NCBI RefSeq assembly: GCF_008923185.1
Contig: NZ_WBMT01000013.1
Span: 186,001-250,000 of the forward strand
Origin: Actinomadura rudentiformis
Lineage (GTDB): Bacteria > Actinomycetota > Actinomycetes > Streptosporangiales > Streptosporangiaceae
Reading direction: 5' to 3'
DNA length: 64,000 nucleotides
Under the pieces are notes generated by a model. It made no database searches. It saw only the letters and a program-made list of their open reading frames with translations, and was not told the origin of the DNA. A program made the translations under genes and the position numbers. Shown piece after piece: positions 1 through 8,218 of this stretch (the stretch's first letter is position 1; the number at the start of each line of letters is the position of its first letter).

Positions 1-1000
1 CGTACTCATCGGCGATCTCACCCACGATCTCCTCGAGGATGTCCTCGATGGTGACCAGGCCGGCGGTGCCGCCGTACTCGTCGATCACGATCGCCACGTG
101 CGTCTGCCGGGCCTGCATCTCCCGCAGAAGCTCGTCGATCGGCTTGCTGTCGGGCACGTACGTGGCGGAGCGCATCACCGACTCGACCTTCTCCACCGAC
201 TCGCCCTCGCGATGCTCATGGCTGCGCCGGACGATGTCCTTGAGGTAGGCGATCCCGACCACGTCGTCCTCGTTCTCGCCCACCACGGGGATCCGCGAGA
301 AGCCGCTGCGCAACGCCAGCGACATCGCCTGCCGCAGGGTCTTGCCGCGTTCGATGAACACGATGTCGGTACGCGGCACCATGACCTCGCGCACGAGCGT
401 GTCACCCAGCTCGAACACCGAGTGGATCATCTCGCGCTCGTCCGGCTCGATCAGGCTGCGCTGTTCGGCCAGGTCGACCAGATCCCTGAGCTCGGCCTCC
501 GTGGCGAACGGCCCCTCCCGGAAGCCCCGCCCGGGTGTCAGCGCGTTCCCCAGCAAGATCAACAGCTTGGGCAGCGGCCCGAAGACCCTCGTCACCGGAT
601 GCATGACGGCGGCCCCGGCCAGCGCGATCCGGTCGGCATGCTGCAACCCCAGCGTGCGGGGCCCGACCCCGACCACCACGTAGCTGACCACGATCATGAT
701 CGCCGCGGCGGTCACGTACGCGCGCCACGTCTCGTCCAGCCACGAGATGCACAGATCGGCCACGAGCACCGTCGCGACCAGCTCGCAGCTGATCCGCAAC
801 AGCAGGACCATGTTGAGGTAACGCGCGGGGTCGGCCACCACCTCGGCGAGCCGCTGCGCGCCCCGCCGGCCCTCCCGGACCAGCTCCTCGACCCGGACCC
901 GCGACACCCGCGCCAGCGCCGCCTCGGTACCCGCCAGGAGCCCGGCCAGGATCACCAGTCCGGCCGCCAGGGTGAGCAGCCACCCCATCTGCGTGTTCAC
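1..1000 (-). CDS. CNNM/CorC-type membrane protein with CBS domains (hemolysin family), 3' end cut by window
   Basis: The protein begins with GTG at 1000, which has a GGAGG Shine-Dalgarno sequence six bases upstream. It runs off the left edge, so its C-terminus is missing. The first 140 or so residues hold a hydrophobic N-terminal helix and two or three further membrane segments (DUF21/CNNM region). A tandem CBS pair follows, recognisable from REVMVPRTDI, SGFSRIPVVGE, VGIAYLKDIV, THVAIVIDEYGGTAGLVTIEDILEEIVG. Family members are inner-membrane proteins linked to magnesium or cobalt export; older annotations call them hemolysins. The C-terminal CorC_HlyC domain would lie outside the window. It sits downstream of ybeY, the usual actinobacterial order (phoH-ybeY-CBS protein-era). 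The exact substrate cannot be told from sequence. Confidence 0.88.
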   Translation of the reverse strand, partial: MNTQMGWLLTLAAGLVILAGLLAGTEAALARVSRVRVEELVREGRRGAQRLAEVVADPARYLNMVLLLRISCELVATVLVADLCISWLDETWRAYVTAAAIMIVVSYVVVGVGPRTLGLQHADRIALAGAAVMHPVTRVFGPLPKLLILLGNALTPGRGFREGPFATEAELRDLVDLAEQRSLIEPDEREMIHSVFELGDTLVREVMVPRTDIVFIERGKTLRQAMSLALRSGFSRIPVVGENEDDVVGIAYLKDIVRRSHEHREGESVEKVESVMRSATYVPDSKPIDELLREMQARQTHVAIVIDEYGGTAGLVTIEDILEEIVGEIADEY

Positions 1001-1005
1001 CGTCC

Positions 1006-1096
1006 TCCAGCCCCCACCCAGCCGCCTATCAACGGACGAGCTTCGCTCGGCTCAACCTCTTCCAGCCCCCACCCAGCCGCCTATCAACGGACGAGC
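1006..1096. repeat. Pair of 36-bp direct repeats, 55 bp apart, each ending in a small hairpin
   Basis: Two identical 36-base copies lie at 1006-1041 and 1061-1096, between ybeY and the CBS-domain gene. Each copy runs into a short inverted repeat, CGAGC-TTC-GCTCG in the first and CGAGC-CCC-GCTCG in the second, so the stem is kept while the loop differs. The first copy abuts the Shine-Dalgarno sequence of the CBS-domain gene. Confidence 0.85.
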
Positions 1097-1109
1097 CCCG
1101 CTCGGGACG

Positions 1110-1583
1110 TCATTGGCCGCGTTTCTCCCGCCAGGCGGTCAGCAGCTCGGCCTGCAGGCCGAACATCTCCTTGTGCTCGTCGGGCTCGGCGTGGTCGTAC
1201 CCGAGCAGATGCAGGATCCCATGCGTGCACAGGAGCTCAAGCTCGTCCTGCGTGCCGTGCCCGGCCTGGGCGCCCTGCCGCTCGGCCACCGCCGGGCAGA
1301 GCACCACGTCCCCGAGCAACCCCGGATCGGTCTCGTCGTCATCGGTGCCGCCCGACATCGGCCCCGGGCGCAGCTCGTCCATGGGGAACGCCAGAACGTC
1401 GGTCGGACCGGGCTCCCCCATCCACTTCTCGTGGAGCTCGCTCATCGCCGCCTCGTCCACCAGCAGCAGCGACAGCTCGGCGAGCGGGTGCACCCGCATG
1501 CCGTCCAGCACATGCCGGGCCAGATCGACGAGACTCTTCTCGTCGACCCCGACGCCCGACTCGTTCAACACCTCGATGCTCAT
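1110..1583 (-). CDS. ybeY: Endoribonuclease YbeY (rRNA maturation factor)
   Basis: This 157-residue protein matches the normal YbeY length. The zinc-binding signature HGILHLLGYDH is at residues 121-131, giving the three histidine ligands of this metallo-endoribonuclease family. YbeY acts in 16S rRNA 3' maturation and 70S quality control in the cytoplasm. The ATG at 1583 was chosen because the conserved part starts with MSIEVLNESG; the frame is open further upstream but that part is not conserved family sequence. It lies downstream of phoH and upstream of the CBS-domain gene, a near-universal actinobacterial cluster. Confidence 0.95.
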   Translation of the reverse strand: MSIEVLNESGVGVDEKSLVDLARHVLDGMRVHPLAELSLLLVDEAAMSELHEKWMGEPGPTDVLAFPMDELRPGPMSGGTDDDETDPGLLGDVVLCPAVAERQGAQAGHGTQDELELLCTHGILHLLGYDHAEPDEHKEMFGLQAELLTAWREKRGQ

Positions 1584-1749
1584 CAGAATCCTGTCCCATG
1601 GAGGGCCGAGCCGGTCCGTCGTGGAGCCGAGCCGGCAAGATCGCCCCAGTGCCCCCGAAACCTTTCCACAGCCTACCGACCCACCCGAAACCTCAGCGAC
1701 CACGGTCGGATGACCGTGGTCGCTGGGGAGCCTGCTCGCCGGGAAACCG

Positions 1750-2829
1750 TCAGCGGCCTCGCTTGCGGGAGCCACCGCGGCCGCCGGCGGCGCCCTTGAT
1801 CTCGGAGACCCGGTCTCCCTTGCCGCCCTGGCGGGCCACCTCGTCGAAGCGGCTGTAGGCCTCGACGATGTCGGTCACCAGCTTGTGGCGGACGACGTCG
1901 TGGCTGTTGAGACGGCAGAAGTGGATGTCGTCGACGCCCTCCAGGATGTCCTGGACGACCCGCAGGCCGCTCAGGTGACCGTTCGGCAGGTCGACCTGGG
2001 TGACGTCGCCGGTCACCACGACCTTGGAGCCGAAGCCCAGACGGGTGAGGAACATCTTCATCTGCTCGGGCGAGGTGTTCTGTGCCTCGTCGAGGATGAT
2101 GAACGAGTCGTTGAGCGTCCGGCCTCGCATGTAGGCCAGCGGCGCCACCTCGATCGTGCCGGCCGCCATCAGGCGCGGGATCGAGTCGGGGTCGACCATG
2201 TCGTGCAGCGCGTCGTACAGCGGCCGCAGGTAGGGGTCGATCTTCTCGTACAGCGTGCCGGGCAGGAAGCCCAGACGCTCGCCGGCCTCGACCGCGGGGC
2301 GGGTGAGGATGATGCGGTTGACCTTCTTGTCCTGCAGCGCCTTGACCGCCTTGGCCATCGCCAGGTAGGTCTTGCCGGTGCCGGCCGGGCCGATGCCGAA
2401 CACGATCGTGTGCTTGTCGATAGCGTCGACGTACCGCTTCTGGTTGAGGGTCTTGGGCCTGATCGTCCGCCCGCGGCTGGAGAGCACGTCGAGGGTCAGG
2501 ACCTCGGCCGGGCGCTCGCCGGACTCGTTGCGGAGCATGGCGAGGCTGCGCTCCACCGCGTCGGGGGTGAGCTGGGTGCCGCCCTTGAGGAGGTCGATGA
2601 GCTCGGCGAACAGCCGGGACACCAGATCGGTCTCGGCCTCGGCACCCGTCACGGTGATCTCGTTGCCGCGAACATGGATGTCGGCGTGGAACGCGCGCTC
2701 GATGACGTGGAGCAACTCATCCCGTGAGCCCAGCAGGCTCACCATGGAATGGTCGTCCGGCACCAGGATCTTGATCTGGGACCGCGCACCATTGCGGTCG
2801 TCGCGTCCCGCGTGAGTTGATTGGGTCAT
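1750..2829 (-). CDS. phoH: PhoH family ATPase (PhoH-like)
   Basis: A 359-residue protein of the PhoH-like family. The Walker A motif GIGPAGTGKT is at about 145-153 and the Walker B FIILDEAQN at about 243-251. An N-terminal KH-like RNA-binding part (SQIKILVPDDHSM onward) precedes the ATPase core. PhoH-like proteins are predicted RNA helicases/ATPases and are almost always next to ybeY, as here, suggesting a joint role in RNA processing. The ATG at 2829 (MTQSTHAGRD) is preferred; the longer frame upstream lacks conserved sequence. The C-terminus ends in a short Gly/Arg-rich tail (GGRGGSRKRGR) that could contact RNA. Confidence 0.93.
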   Translation of the reverse strand: MTQSTHAGRDDRNGARSQIKILVPDDHSMVSLLGSRDELLHVIERAFHADIHVRGNEITVTGAEAETDLVSRLFAELIDLLKGGTQLTPDAVERSLAMLRNESGERPAEVLTLDVLSSRGRTIRPKTLNQKRYVDAIDKHTIVFGIGPAGTGKTYLAMAKAVKALQDKKVNRIILTRPAVEAGERLGFLPGTLYEKIDPYLRPLYDALHDMVDPDSIPRLMAAGTIEVAPLAYMRGRTLNDSFIILDEAQNTSPEQMKMFLTRLGFGSKVVVTGDVTQVDLPNGHLSGLRVVQDILEGVDDIHFCRLNSHDVVRHKLVTDIVEAYSRFDEVARQGGKGDRVSEIKGAAGGRGGSRKRGR

Positions 2830-3001
2830 CAGCCGGGCCTTGCGGCCTCTCCGACCTGCCTTCTGTCTGCTCCAGGTGTCCAGCGGTTGTCTCTGTCCAT
2901 GGTACTGGCCGCCCACGACATCACGCCGCTGTATTTACGGCCGCCGAGGACCCTGCCCCGCCACCGGAACGGAAGGGGCAACACCAGGGGAACGCCGAAC
3001 G

Positions 3002-3346
3002 TCAGCCGGGGGGCCAGTTGAGGCCACGGCCGCCCAGCACGTGGGCGTGCACGTGGAAGACGGTCTGGCCCGCCTGAGCGCCGGTGTTGAAGACGACGCG
3101 ATAGCCGGTGTCGGCCACTCCCTCGTCGACCGCGACCTGGCCGGCCTCCTGGAGCATCTCCGCCAGCAGGTCGGGGTCGGCGGCCGCGAGACCGGCGACG
3201 GTCGGGTGGTGCTCCCTCGGGATCACGAGCACGTGCGTGGGCGCCTGGGGATTGATGTCGCGGAACGCGACCGTCCGGTCGGACTCGCGAATGATCTTCG
3301 CGGGCACGTCACCGGAAACGATCTTACAGAACAGGCAGTCCGTCAT
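3002..3346 (-). CDS. HIT family nucleotide hydrolase (HINT-like)
   Basis: At 114 residues this is the usual size of a HINT protein. The catalytic histidine triad HVHAHVLGG has its HxHxH at residues 98-102. Cys4 and Cys7 (CLFCKI) match the structural metal-binding cysteines of the family. HINT proteins hydrolyse purine nucleoside phosphoramidates in the cytoplasm. In many actinobacteria a HIT gene lies directly before phoH, and the same order is seen here with a gap of about 170 bp. Confidence 0.93.
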   Translation of the reverse strand: MTDCLFCKIVSGDVPAKIIRESDRTVAFRDINPQAPTHVLVIPREHHPTVAGLAAADPDLLAEMLQEAGQVAVDEGVADTGYRVVFNTGAQAGQTVFHVHAHVLGGRGLNWPPG

Positions 3347-3630
3347 CTGTGTCCTCCCGTCGCCACGAACCCCAGCGAATCCTATCGGGGGGCGAATTCG
3401 GCCGTAGCCTGCGGACCTCTCCCCCGGGTAATCTCTCGTTGATCAACCGAACGGCCGTTCGGGTCCACAGGCCGCCGTTCACTGGTTAAAGTTGCAAACT
3501 CAGGCGTTCCCCCCGGACTCCCGAAGCCGTGCGCCACACTGCCTCAGACCGGCCGGGGATCGCCCATCCACGCCGTACCGAAGGTGACCATCCGAATGGG
3601 TGGCCGGGGGACGGCAAAGGCGGCGGATAG
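3347..3630. promoter_or_regulatory. Divergent control region between HIT gene and sigma factor gene, with a perfect 16-bp palindrome
   Basis: The region holds the palindrome CCGAACGGCCGTTCGG at 3447-3462, perfect over all 16 bases, placed between two divergent genes. It is a good operator candidate. No clear sigma-70 promoter could be assigned by eye, which would fit a sigma factor gene read by its own ECF promoter. Confidence 0.4.
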
Positions 3631-4239
3631 GTGACTGAGGCAAGACAGAAGATGCCCTTTCGTAAACCGGACGAGGAGGGTGCGCGTCCCACAGACGTGA
3701 CCGAGACCCTCGTGGCCAGGGGCACTGCCGGGGCCGTGGCTGTGGCCTGGGACGCCGATCAGGCCGTGACCGCCCTCTACAGCGCCAATTACCGCTCGCT
3801 GGTACGCCTCGCCGCGATGCTCGTACGGGACTCCGGGACGGCCGAAGAGGTCGTCCAGGACGCGTTCGTGGCCATGCACGGCGGGTGGCGCCGCCTGCGC
3901 GACCCCGACAAGGCCCTCTCGTACCTGCGTCAATCGGTGGTCAACCGGTCGCGATCGGTGTTGCGGCACCGCGCCGTGGTCGAGAAGTACGCCCCCAAGG
4001 GCCTGCCCGACGCGCCCAGCGCGGAGGCCGGGGCCATCGGGGAGCTCGAGCGCTCCGCGGTCGTCGCCGCGCTGCACAAGTTGCCGAACCGTCAGCGTGA
4101 GGCGCTGGTCCTGCGCTACTACGCCGATCTGTCCGAAGCCGAGATCGCCCACGCCATGGGCATCAGCCGCGGCGCTGTGAAAAGTCATACGGCGCGCGGT
4201 ATGGCCGCGCTACGTAACGTCCTGGAGCAATTCTCATGA
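3631..4239 (+). CDS. SigE-family ECF RNA polymerase sigma factor
   Basis: A 202-residue ECF sigma factor. Region 2 is seen in YSANYRSLVRLAAMLV and EEVVQDAFVAMHGGW. Region 4 is seen in LPNRQREALVLRYYADLSEAEIAHAMGISRGAVKSHTARGMAALR, including the helix-turn-helix that reads the -35 box. An N-terminal extension of about 45 residues is poorly conserved. The start is GTG at 3631. Its stop overlaps the start of the next gene by four bases (ATGA), so the two are translationally coupled. SigE-family factors of actinomycetes often sit with a one-TM partner that may restrain them. The pair interrupts the otherwise conserved rsmE-HIT-phoH block. Confidence 0.92.
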   Translation: MTEARQKMPFRKPDEEGARPTDVTETLVARGTAGAVAVAWDADQAVTALYSANYRSLVRLAAMLVRDSGTAEEVVQDAFVAMHGGWRRLRDPDKALSYLRQSVVNRSRSVLRHRAVVEKYAPKGLPDAPSAEAGAIGELERSAVVAALHKLPNRQREALVLRYYADLSEAEIAHAMGISRGAVKSHTARGMAALRNVLEQFS

Positions 4240-4922
4240 CCGATCCCCACGAAGAGCACGGCGAGATCCTGCGCCGCGCCCTGAACGCGGAGGCGGACAC
4301 GGTCACCCCATCCGCCGACGGTCTGGAGCGCATCCGGACCCGAATCGAGGAGCGCCGTCACCGGCGTTTCGGATGGGCTTGGTTCACCGAGAGCTGGGCA
4401 CGCCCCGTACTGGCCGTCGGGGCGGCCGTCGCCATCGCGGGCATCGGCGTGTCCGCACCCCAGACGGTCAACCTGTTCACGTCGCCGGCGGGCCACAACG
4501 GCTCGACCGCCGGCGGCAACCAGGCGCCTCCGAGCACCGTCACCAACGCTCAGGGGCAGCCGAACGGCTCCCAGACCCAGGGACCCCCGCCTCCCTCCCA
4601 GAACGGCAAGCCCGCCAACTCCCAGAGCCCGACCCCGCCAAGCTCCTCCTCCACGTCCGCCTGCCGACCTCCTGGCGGCGGTGACGGTGGTTCGCCGCCG
4701 CAGAGTGCCTCCTCCCCGGAGCCGGAGAGCACCGAGGCGAGCAAGCCGACCGCGTCCCCGTGTGCGTCGGCACCGGCGCCCACCGCCCCACCGCCCTCGT
4801 CGGAGCCGCCGGACAAGCCCACCGACAAGCCGACCAAGGAGCCGGAGCCCTCGGTGACGCCGACTCCCACCGCCTCCGAACAGTCGGCCAACGAACCGCC
4901 ACCCACCTCCAACAACCCCTGA
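4236..4922 (+). CDS. Putative membrane-anchored partner (anti-sigma-like) of the ECF sigma factor
   Basis: This 228-residue protein has a charged cytoplasmic N-terminus of about 45 residues (MTDPHEEHGEILRRALNAEAD and an arginine-rich run), then one membrane helix (about 55-75, ARPVLAVGAAVAIAGIGVSA). The rest is a long Pro/Ser/Thr-rich extracellular tail of about 150 residues without a visible fold. The layout is that of a one-TM sigma factor partner. No HxxxCxxC zinc anti-sigma motif is present in the N-terminal part, so it is not a standard ZAS anti-sigma factor. The function is inferred from coupling to the sigma gene, whose stop it overlaps by four bases. Confidence 0.7.
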   Translation: MTDPHEEHGEILRRALNAEADTVTPSADGLERIRTRIEERRHRRFGWAWFTESWARPVLAVGAAVAIAGIGVSAPQTVNLFTSPAGHNGSTAGGNQAPPSTVTNAQGQPNGSQTQGPPPPSQNGKPANSQSPTPPSSSSTSACRPPGGGDGGSPPQSASSPEPESTEASKPTASPCASAPAPTAPPPSSEPPDKPTDKPTKEPEPSVTPTPTASEQSANEPPPTSNNP

Positions 4923-4936
4923 TCGAGCGGGCCAAA

Positions 4937-4971
4937 GGCGGCGCCGTCACAGGCCCTTGGACGGCGCCGCC
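4937..4971. terminator. Bidirectional hairpin terminator
   Basis: A 12-bp perfect stem, GGCGGCGCCGTC at 4937-4948 and its complement at 4960-4971, with an 11-base loop. It lies between convergent genes (anti-sigma-like gene and rsmE). There is no T-tract, as is common in high-GC actinobacteria. Confidence 0.75.
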
Positions 4972-5008
4972 GCTCCCCGCCCGCCGAGTTGTCACCAGCG
5001 GCCGGTCG

Positions 5009-5740
5009 TCACCAGCGGCCCGTAGCGGCCAGGAGGACGGCCGCTGCGGCGACGCCTGCCGTGGAAGTGCGCAGGACCGTCGGGCCCAGGAGGGTCGGGC
5101 GGCCGCCGGCGGCCGTGAAGTCGTCGAGCTCGTCGTCGCTGATGCCGCCCTCCGGGCCCACAATGAGGATGATCTCGCCGGTGGTGGGTGCCCGGACGGC
5201 GCTGAGGGGGGACGTGGCCGTCTCGTGCAGGATCAGGGCGCTGGACGCGGCCTTGATCCGTTCGGCCACGTGTGCGGTGGTGGCCAGCTCGGTGATCTCG
5301 GGGAACCAGGGGCGGCGGGCCTGCTTGGCTGCCTCGCGGGCGGTCGAACGCCAGCGGCCGAGGGCCTTGTCCCGGCGCTCGGGCCTCCACTGCGTGACGC
5401 AGCGAGAGGCCGCCCAGGGGACGATCTCGTCGACCCCCACCTCGGTCATGGTCTCGACCGCCAACTCGCCTCTGTCGCCCTTCGGGAGGGCCTGAACGAC
5501 CACGAGGCGCGGCTCCGGGCGGGGATGGCGATGGCGGGCGAGGACGTCCAGCGTCAGGGTCGCCTTGCCGGCCGCCGTCACGACGCATTCGGCCAGCAGC
5601 CCGGCGCCGTCGGTGAGGTCGACCCGTTCCCCGGCGCGCAGCCGCCGCACGGCCGCCGCGTGCCTGCCCTCAGGCCCGTCGAGGACCACGCTCTCGCCGC
5701 TCAGGCGATCGGGCTCCACGAGGAACACCGGCGCGCTCAT
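5009..5740 (-). CDS. rsmE: 16S rRNA (uracil-1498-N3)-methyltransferase RsmE
   Basis: A 243-residue SPOUT methyltransferase. The N-terminal PUA-like part begins MSAPVFLVEPDRL and contains LDGPEGRHAAAVRRLRAGE. The SAM-binding trefoil knot is marked by IILIVGPEGGISDDE and the final LGPTVLRTSTAGVAAAAVLLA. RsmE methylates U1498 of 16S rRNA. It lies downstream of dnaJ on the same strand, about 160 bp away and behind a terminator-like hairpin, as in many actinobacteria. Confidence 0.95.
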   Translation of the reverse strand: MSAPVFLVEPDRLSGESVVLDGPEGRHAAAVRRLRAGERVDLTDGAGLLAECVVTAAGKATLTLDVLARHRHPRPEPRLVVVQALPKGDRGELAVETMTEVGVDEIVPWAASRCVTQWRPERRDKALGRWRSTAREAAKQARRPWFPEITELATTAHVAERIKAASSALILHETATSPLSAVRAPTTGEIILIVGPEGGISDDELDDFTAAGGRPTLLGPTVLRTSTAGVAAAAVLLAATGRW

Positions 5741-5825
5741 GCCTCATCCTCCCGCGAGAAGGACCCACCGTGGGAACGCCTGCGCGAGAAGGCCCCCATG
5801 AGCCCCCGTGAGCCCCGTGAGAAGA

Positions 5826-5859
5826 CCTCCGCCGTGACCGGGTGCGATCACGGCGGAGG
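5826..5859 (-). terminator. Hairpin between dnaJ and rsmE
   Basis: A 12-bp perfect stem, CCTCCGCCGTGA at 5826-5837 pairing with 5848-5859, loop of 10 bases. It lies just downstream of the dnaJ stop and upstream of rsmE, so it may end or lower transcription entering rsmE. Confidence 0.7.
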
Positions 5860-5901
5860 GTCGCCGCGCAGGCCCTCCTGGTAGGACCGGACGGTCTCTC
5901 T

Positions 5902-7035
5902 TCAGTGCTGGTTGAACACGTCGCGCAGGCGCGAGAAGACGCCGCGCTGGCCCGGGGCGAACTTGCCCGGCGGGCGCTCCTCGCCGCGCAGCTTGGCCAG
6001 GCGGCGCAGGAGCTCTTCCTGCTCCTCGTCGAGCTTGCCGGGCGTCTCCACGTTCACGTGGATCATCAGGTCGCCGCGCCCGCTCTCGTTCAGGTGCCGC
6101 ACACCGCGCCCGTAGAGCGTGATCACCTGGCCGGACTGGGTCCCGGGCTTGATGTCGACCTCCTCGGCGCCGTCCAGCGTCTCGATCGTGACGTTGGTGC
6201 CGAGGGCCGCCGCCGTCATCGGGATCTCGACGGTGCAGTGCAGGTCGTCGCCCTCGCGTTCGAAGATCTGGTGCGGCTTCTCCACGATCTCCAGGAACAG
6301 GTCGCCGGGCGGGCCTCCGCCCGGGCCGACCTCGCCCTCGCCGGCGAGCTGGATGTGGATGCCGTTCTCGACGCCCGCCGGGATCTTGACCTTGACCGTA
6401 CGGCGCGTCCGGACCCGGCCGTCGCCCGAGCACTCGGGGCAGGGCGTGCGGATCACGCTGCCGTAGCCGCCGCACTGCGGGCAGGGGCGGGAGGTCATGA
6501 CCTGGCCCAGGAACGAGCGCTGCACCTGCTGGACCTCGCCACGGCCGTGGCAGGTGTCACAGGTATCGGGATGCGTGCCCGGGGCACAGCCCGAGCCGGT
6601 GCAGCTCGTGCACACGACCGCGGTGTCGATCGACAGCTCGCGCGTGGTGCCGAACGCGGTCTCCTGCAGGTCCAGCTCGACGCGCAGGGTCGCGTTGCGG
6701 CCACGGCGGGCGCGGCTGCGCGGCCCGCGGGACGTGGCCGTGCCGAAGAAGGCGTCCATGATGTCGCTGAACGGGAACCCGGCGCCGCCGAATCCCCCCG
6801 CGCCCGCGCCGCCGCCCGGGGCGAACGGGTCGGCGCCCAGGTCGTACATCTCGCGCTTCTTCGGGTCGGAGAGCACCTCGTAGGCCTGGGTGATCTCCTT
6901 GAACTTCTCCTGCGTCTCCGGATCCGGATTGACGTCAGGGTGCAGTTCGCGCGCGAGCCGGCGGTACGCCTTCTTGATCTCGTCCGCGCTCGCGTCGCGG
7001 CGGACCCCTAGGGTCGCGTAGTAGTCGTTGGCCAC
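5902..7035 (-). CDS. dnaJ: Chaperone protein DnaJ
   Basis: A full-length 377-residue type I Hsp40. The J domain covers residues 4-69 with HPD at 32-34. A Gly/Phe-rich linker (GGGAGAGGFGGAGFPF) follows. Four zinc-finger repeats are present: CTSCTGSG, CDTCHGRG, CPQCGGYG, CPECSGDG. The C-terminal substrate-binding domains are intact. It stimulates DnaK ATPase activity and delivers unfolded clients. Its GTG start at 7035 is immediately next to the hrcA stop (7036), so hrcA and dnaJ form one operon controlled by the CIRCE element upstream of hrcA. This is the hrcA-linked second DnaJ found in actinobacteria, distinct from the copy in the dnaK operon. Confidence 0.97.
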   Translation of the reverse strand: MANDYYATLGVRRDASADEIKKAYRRLARELHPDVNPDPETQEKFKEITQAYEVLSDPKKREMYDLGADPFAPGGGAGAGGFGGAGFPFSDIMDAFFGTATSRGPRSRARRGRNATLRVELDLQETAFGTTRELSIDTAVVCTSCTGSGCAPGTHPDTCDTCHGRGEVQQVQRSFLGQVMTSRPCPQCGGYGSVIRTPCPECSGDGRVRTRRTVKVKIPAGVENGIHIQLAGEGEVGPGGGPPGDLFLEIVEKPHQIFEREGDDLHCTVEIPMTAAALGTNVTIETLDGAEEVDIKPGTQSGQVITLYGRGVRHLNESGRGDLMIHVNVETPGKLDEEQEELLRRLAKLRGEERPPGKFAPGQRGVFSRLRDVFNQH

Positions 7036-8049
7036 TTACGAACCCGCCAGGATCTGTCCGACGTAGCGTGCCACTGCCCGTACCGCTCCCATCGTGCTGG
7101 GGTAGTCCATCCGTGTCGGCCCGAGCACTCCCAGCCGGGCCAATGTCTGATCGCCGACTCCGTAGTCGGCGGCGACGACGGAAGTCGACCGGAGCCCCTC
7201 GTCGGGGTTCTCGGTCCCGATGCGCACCGTAAGACTAGAGGAATCACCGGTTTCCCCGAGCAACCGCATGAGGACCACCTGCTCCTCCAGTGCCTCCAGG
7301 ACGTCGCGCAGGCTCCGGGAGAAGTCGACGGCGGCCAGGTTGGCGGCCCCCGCGAACACGATCTTTTCGTCGTGCTTCTCGACGAGGGTCTCCAGCAGGA
7401 CCGACAGGACCGCGGCCGCAAGCGGCCGATCGTCCGCCGCGACCTTCTCGGGCAGGTCGGCCACCGCCACCGGCACCTCGCCCAGCCCGCAGCCGTCCAG
7501 ACAGGTGTTGAGCAACGCCCGCAGATGGCCGATGGACTCCTCAGAGACCTCGCCGTAGGTCTCGATGACCCGCTGCTCCACCCGGCCGGTATTGGTGATC
7601 AGGACGAGGAGCAGCCGGCGCGAGGCGACCGGCACCAGCTCCACGTGCCGTACCGACGAACGGGTGAGCGAGGGGTACTGCACGACCGCGACCTGACGGG
7701 TCAGCTGGGCGAGCAGCCGGACGGTGCGGCCGACGACGTCGTCCAGGTCGTACGCGCCGTTGAGGAACGTCTCGATGGCCCGGCGCTCGGCCGACGACAG
7801 CGGCTTGACCGTGGACAGGCGGTCGACGAAGAGCCGGTAGCCCTTGTCGGTCGGGATGCGTCCCGCGCTGGTGTGCGGCTGGGCGATGTAGCCCTGCTCC
7901 TCCAGAACGGCCATGTCGTTGCGGATCGTGGCCGAGGACACGCCGAGGTTGTGCCGGTCCACCAAGGCCTTGGAGCCGACCGGCTCATTGGTGGAGACAT
8001 AGTCCTCGACTATGGCGCGCAAGACCTCGAGTTTGCGGTCGTCGAGCAC
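7036..8049 (-). CDS. hrcA: Heat-inducible transcription repressor HrcA
   Basis: A 337-residue HrcA of normal length. The winged-helix N-terminus (LDDRKLEVLRAIVEDYVSTNEPVGSKALVDRHNLGVSSATIRNDMAVLEEQGYI) binds CIRCE, and the GAF-like and dimerisation parts follow. The GTG at 8049 was chosen because it has an excellent Shine-Dalgarno sequence (AAGGAGGTGA) just upstream and places the first residue directly before the conserved DDRKLEVL. HrcA represses heat-shock genes with GroE as co-factor. A CIRCE element about 80 bp upstream indicates self-repression and control of the downstream dnaJ. Confidence 0.97.
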   Translation of the reverse strand: MLDDRKLEVLRAIVEDYVSTNEPVGSKALVDRHNLGVSSATIRNDMAVLEEQGYIAQPHTSAGRIPTDKGYRLFVDRLSTVKPLSSAERRAIETFLNGAYDLDDVVGRTVRLLAQLTRQVAVVQYPSLTRSSVRHVELVPVASRRLLLVLITNTGRVEQRVIETYGEVSEESIGHLRALLNTCLDGCGLGEVPVAVADLPEKVAADDRPLAAAVLSVLLETLVEKHDEKIVFAGAANLAAVDFSRSLRDVLEALEEQVVLMRLLGETGDSSSLTVRIGTENPDEGLRSTSVVAADYGVGDQTLARLGVLGPTRMDYPSTMGAVRAVARYVGQILAGS

Positions 8050-8114
8050 GTGGTCACCTCCTTCGCCCCCGTACTGGCACTTGCCTGCGAGCGCCCCGTG
8101 CACTGGCTCTGTAC

Positions 8115-8150
8115 TGGCACTCCACTGGCACTCCGTACTTTCGAGTGCCA
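8115..8150. promoter_or_regulatory. CIRCE operator with an extra half-site
   Basis: The element TGGCACTC-N9-GAGTGCCA is at 8126-8150 and matches CIRCE (consensus TTAGCACTC-N9-GAGTGCTAA) with exact spacing. A further half-site TGGCACTC lies in direct orientation at 8115-8122, and a related TGGCACTT near 8075. This is the expected HrcA binding site for the hrcA-dnaJ operon. Confidence 0.93.
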
Positions 8151-8218
8151 ATTGTACGGCCCGGAAGGGACGGTCAGGAGGGTGCCGGGATGGTCTCCAG
8201 TCACTAGAGTGCCGATCC

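Noticed and set aside
98..1858. A 586-codon open frame on the plus strand
   Set aside because: It lies antisense to the CBS-domain gene, ybeY and part of phoH. The product is His/Arg/Pro-rich without any fold, a typical by-product of high GC content.
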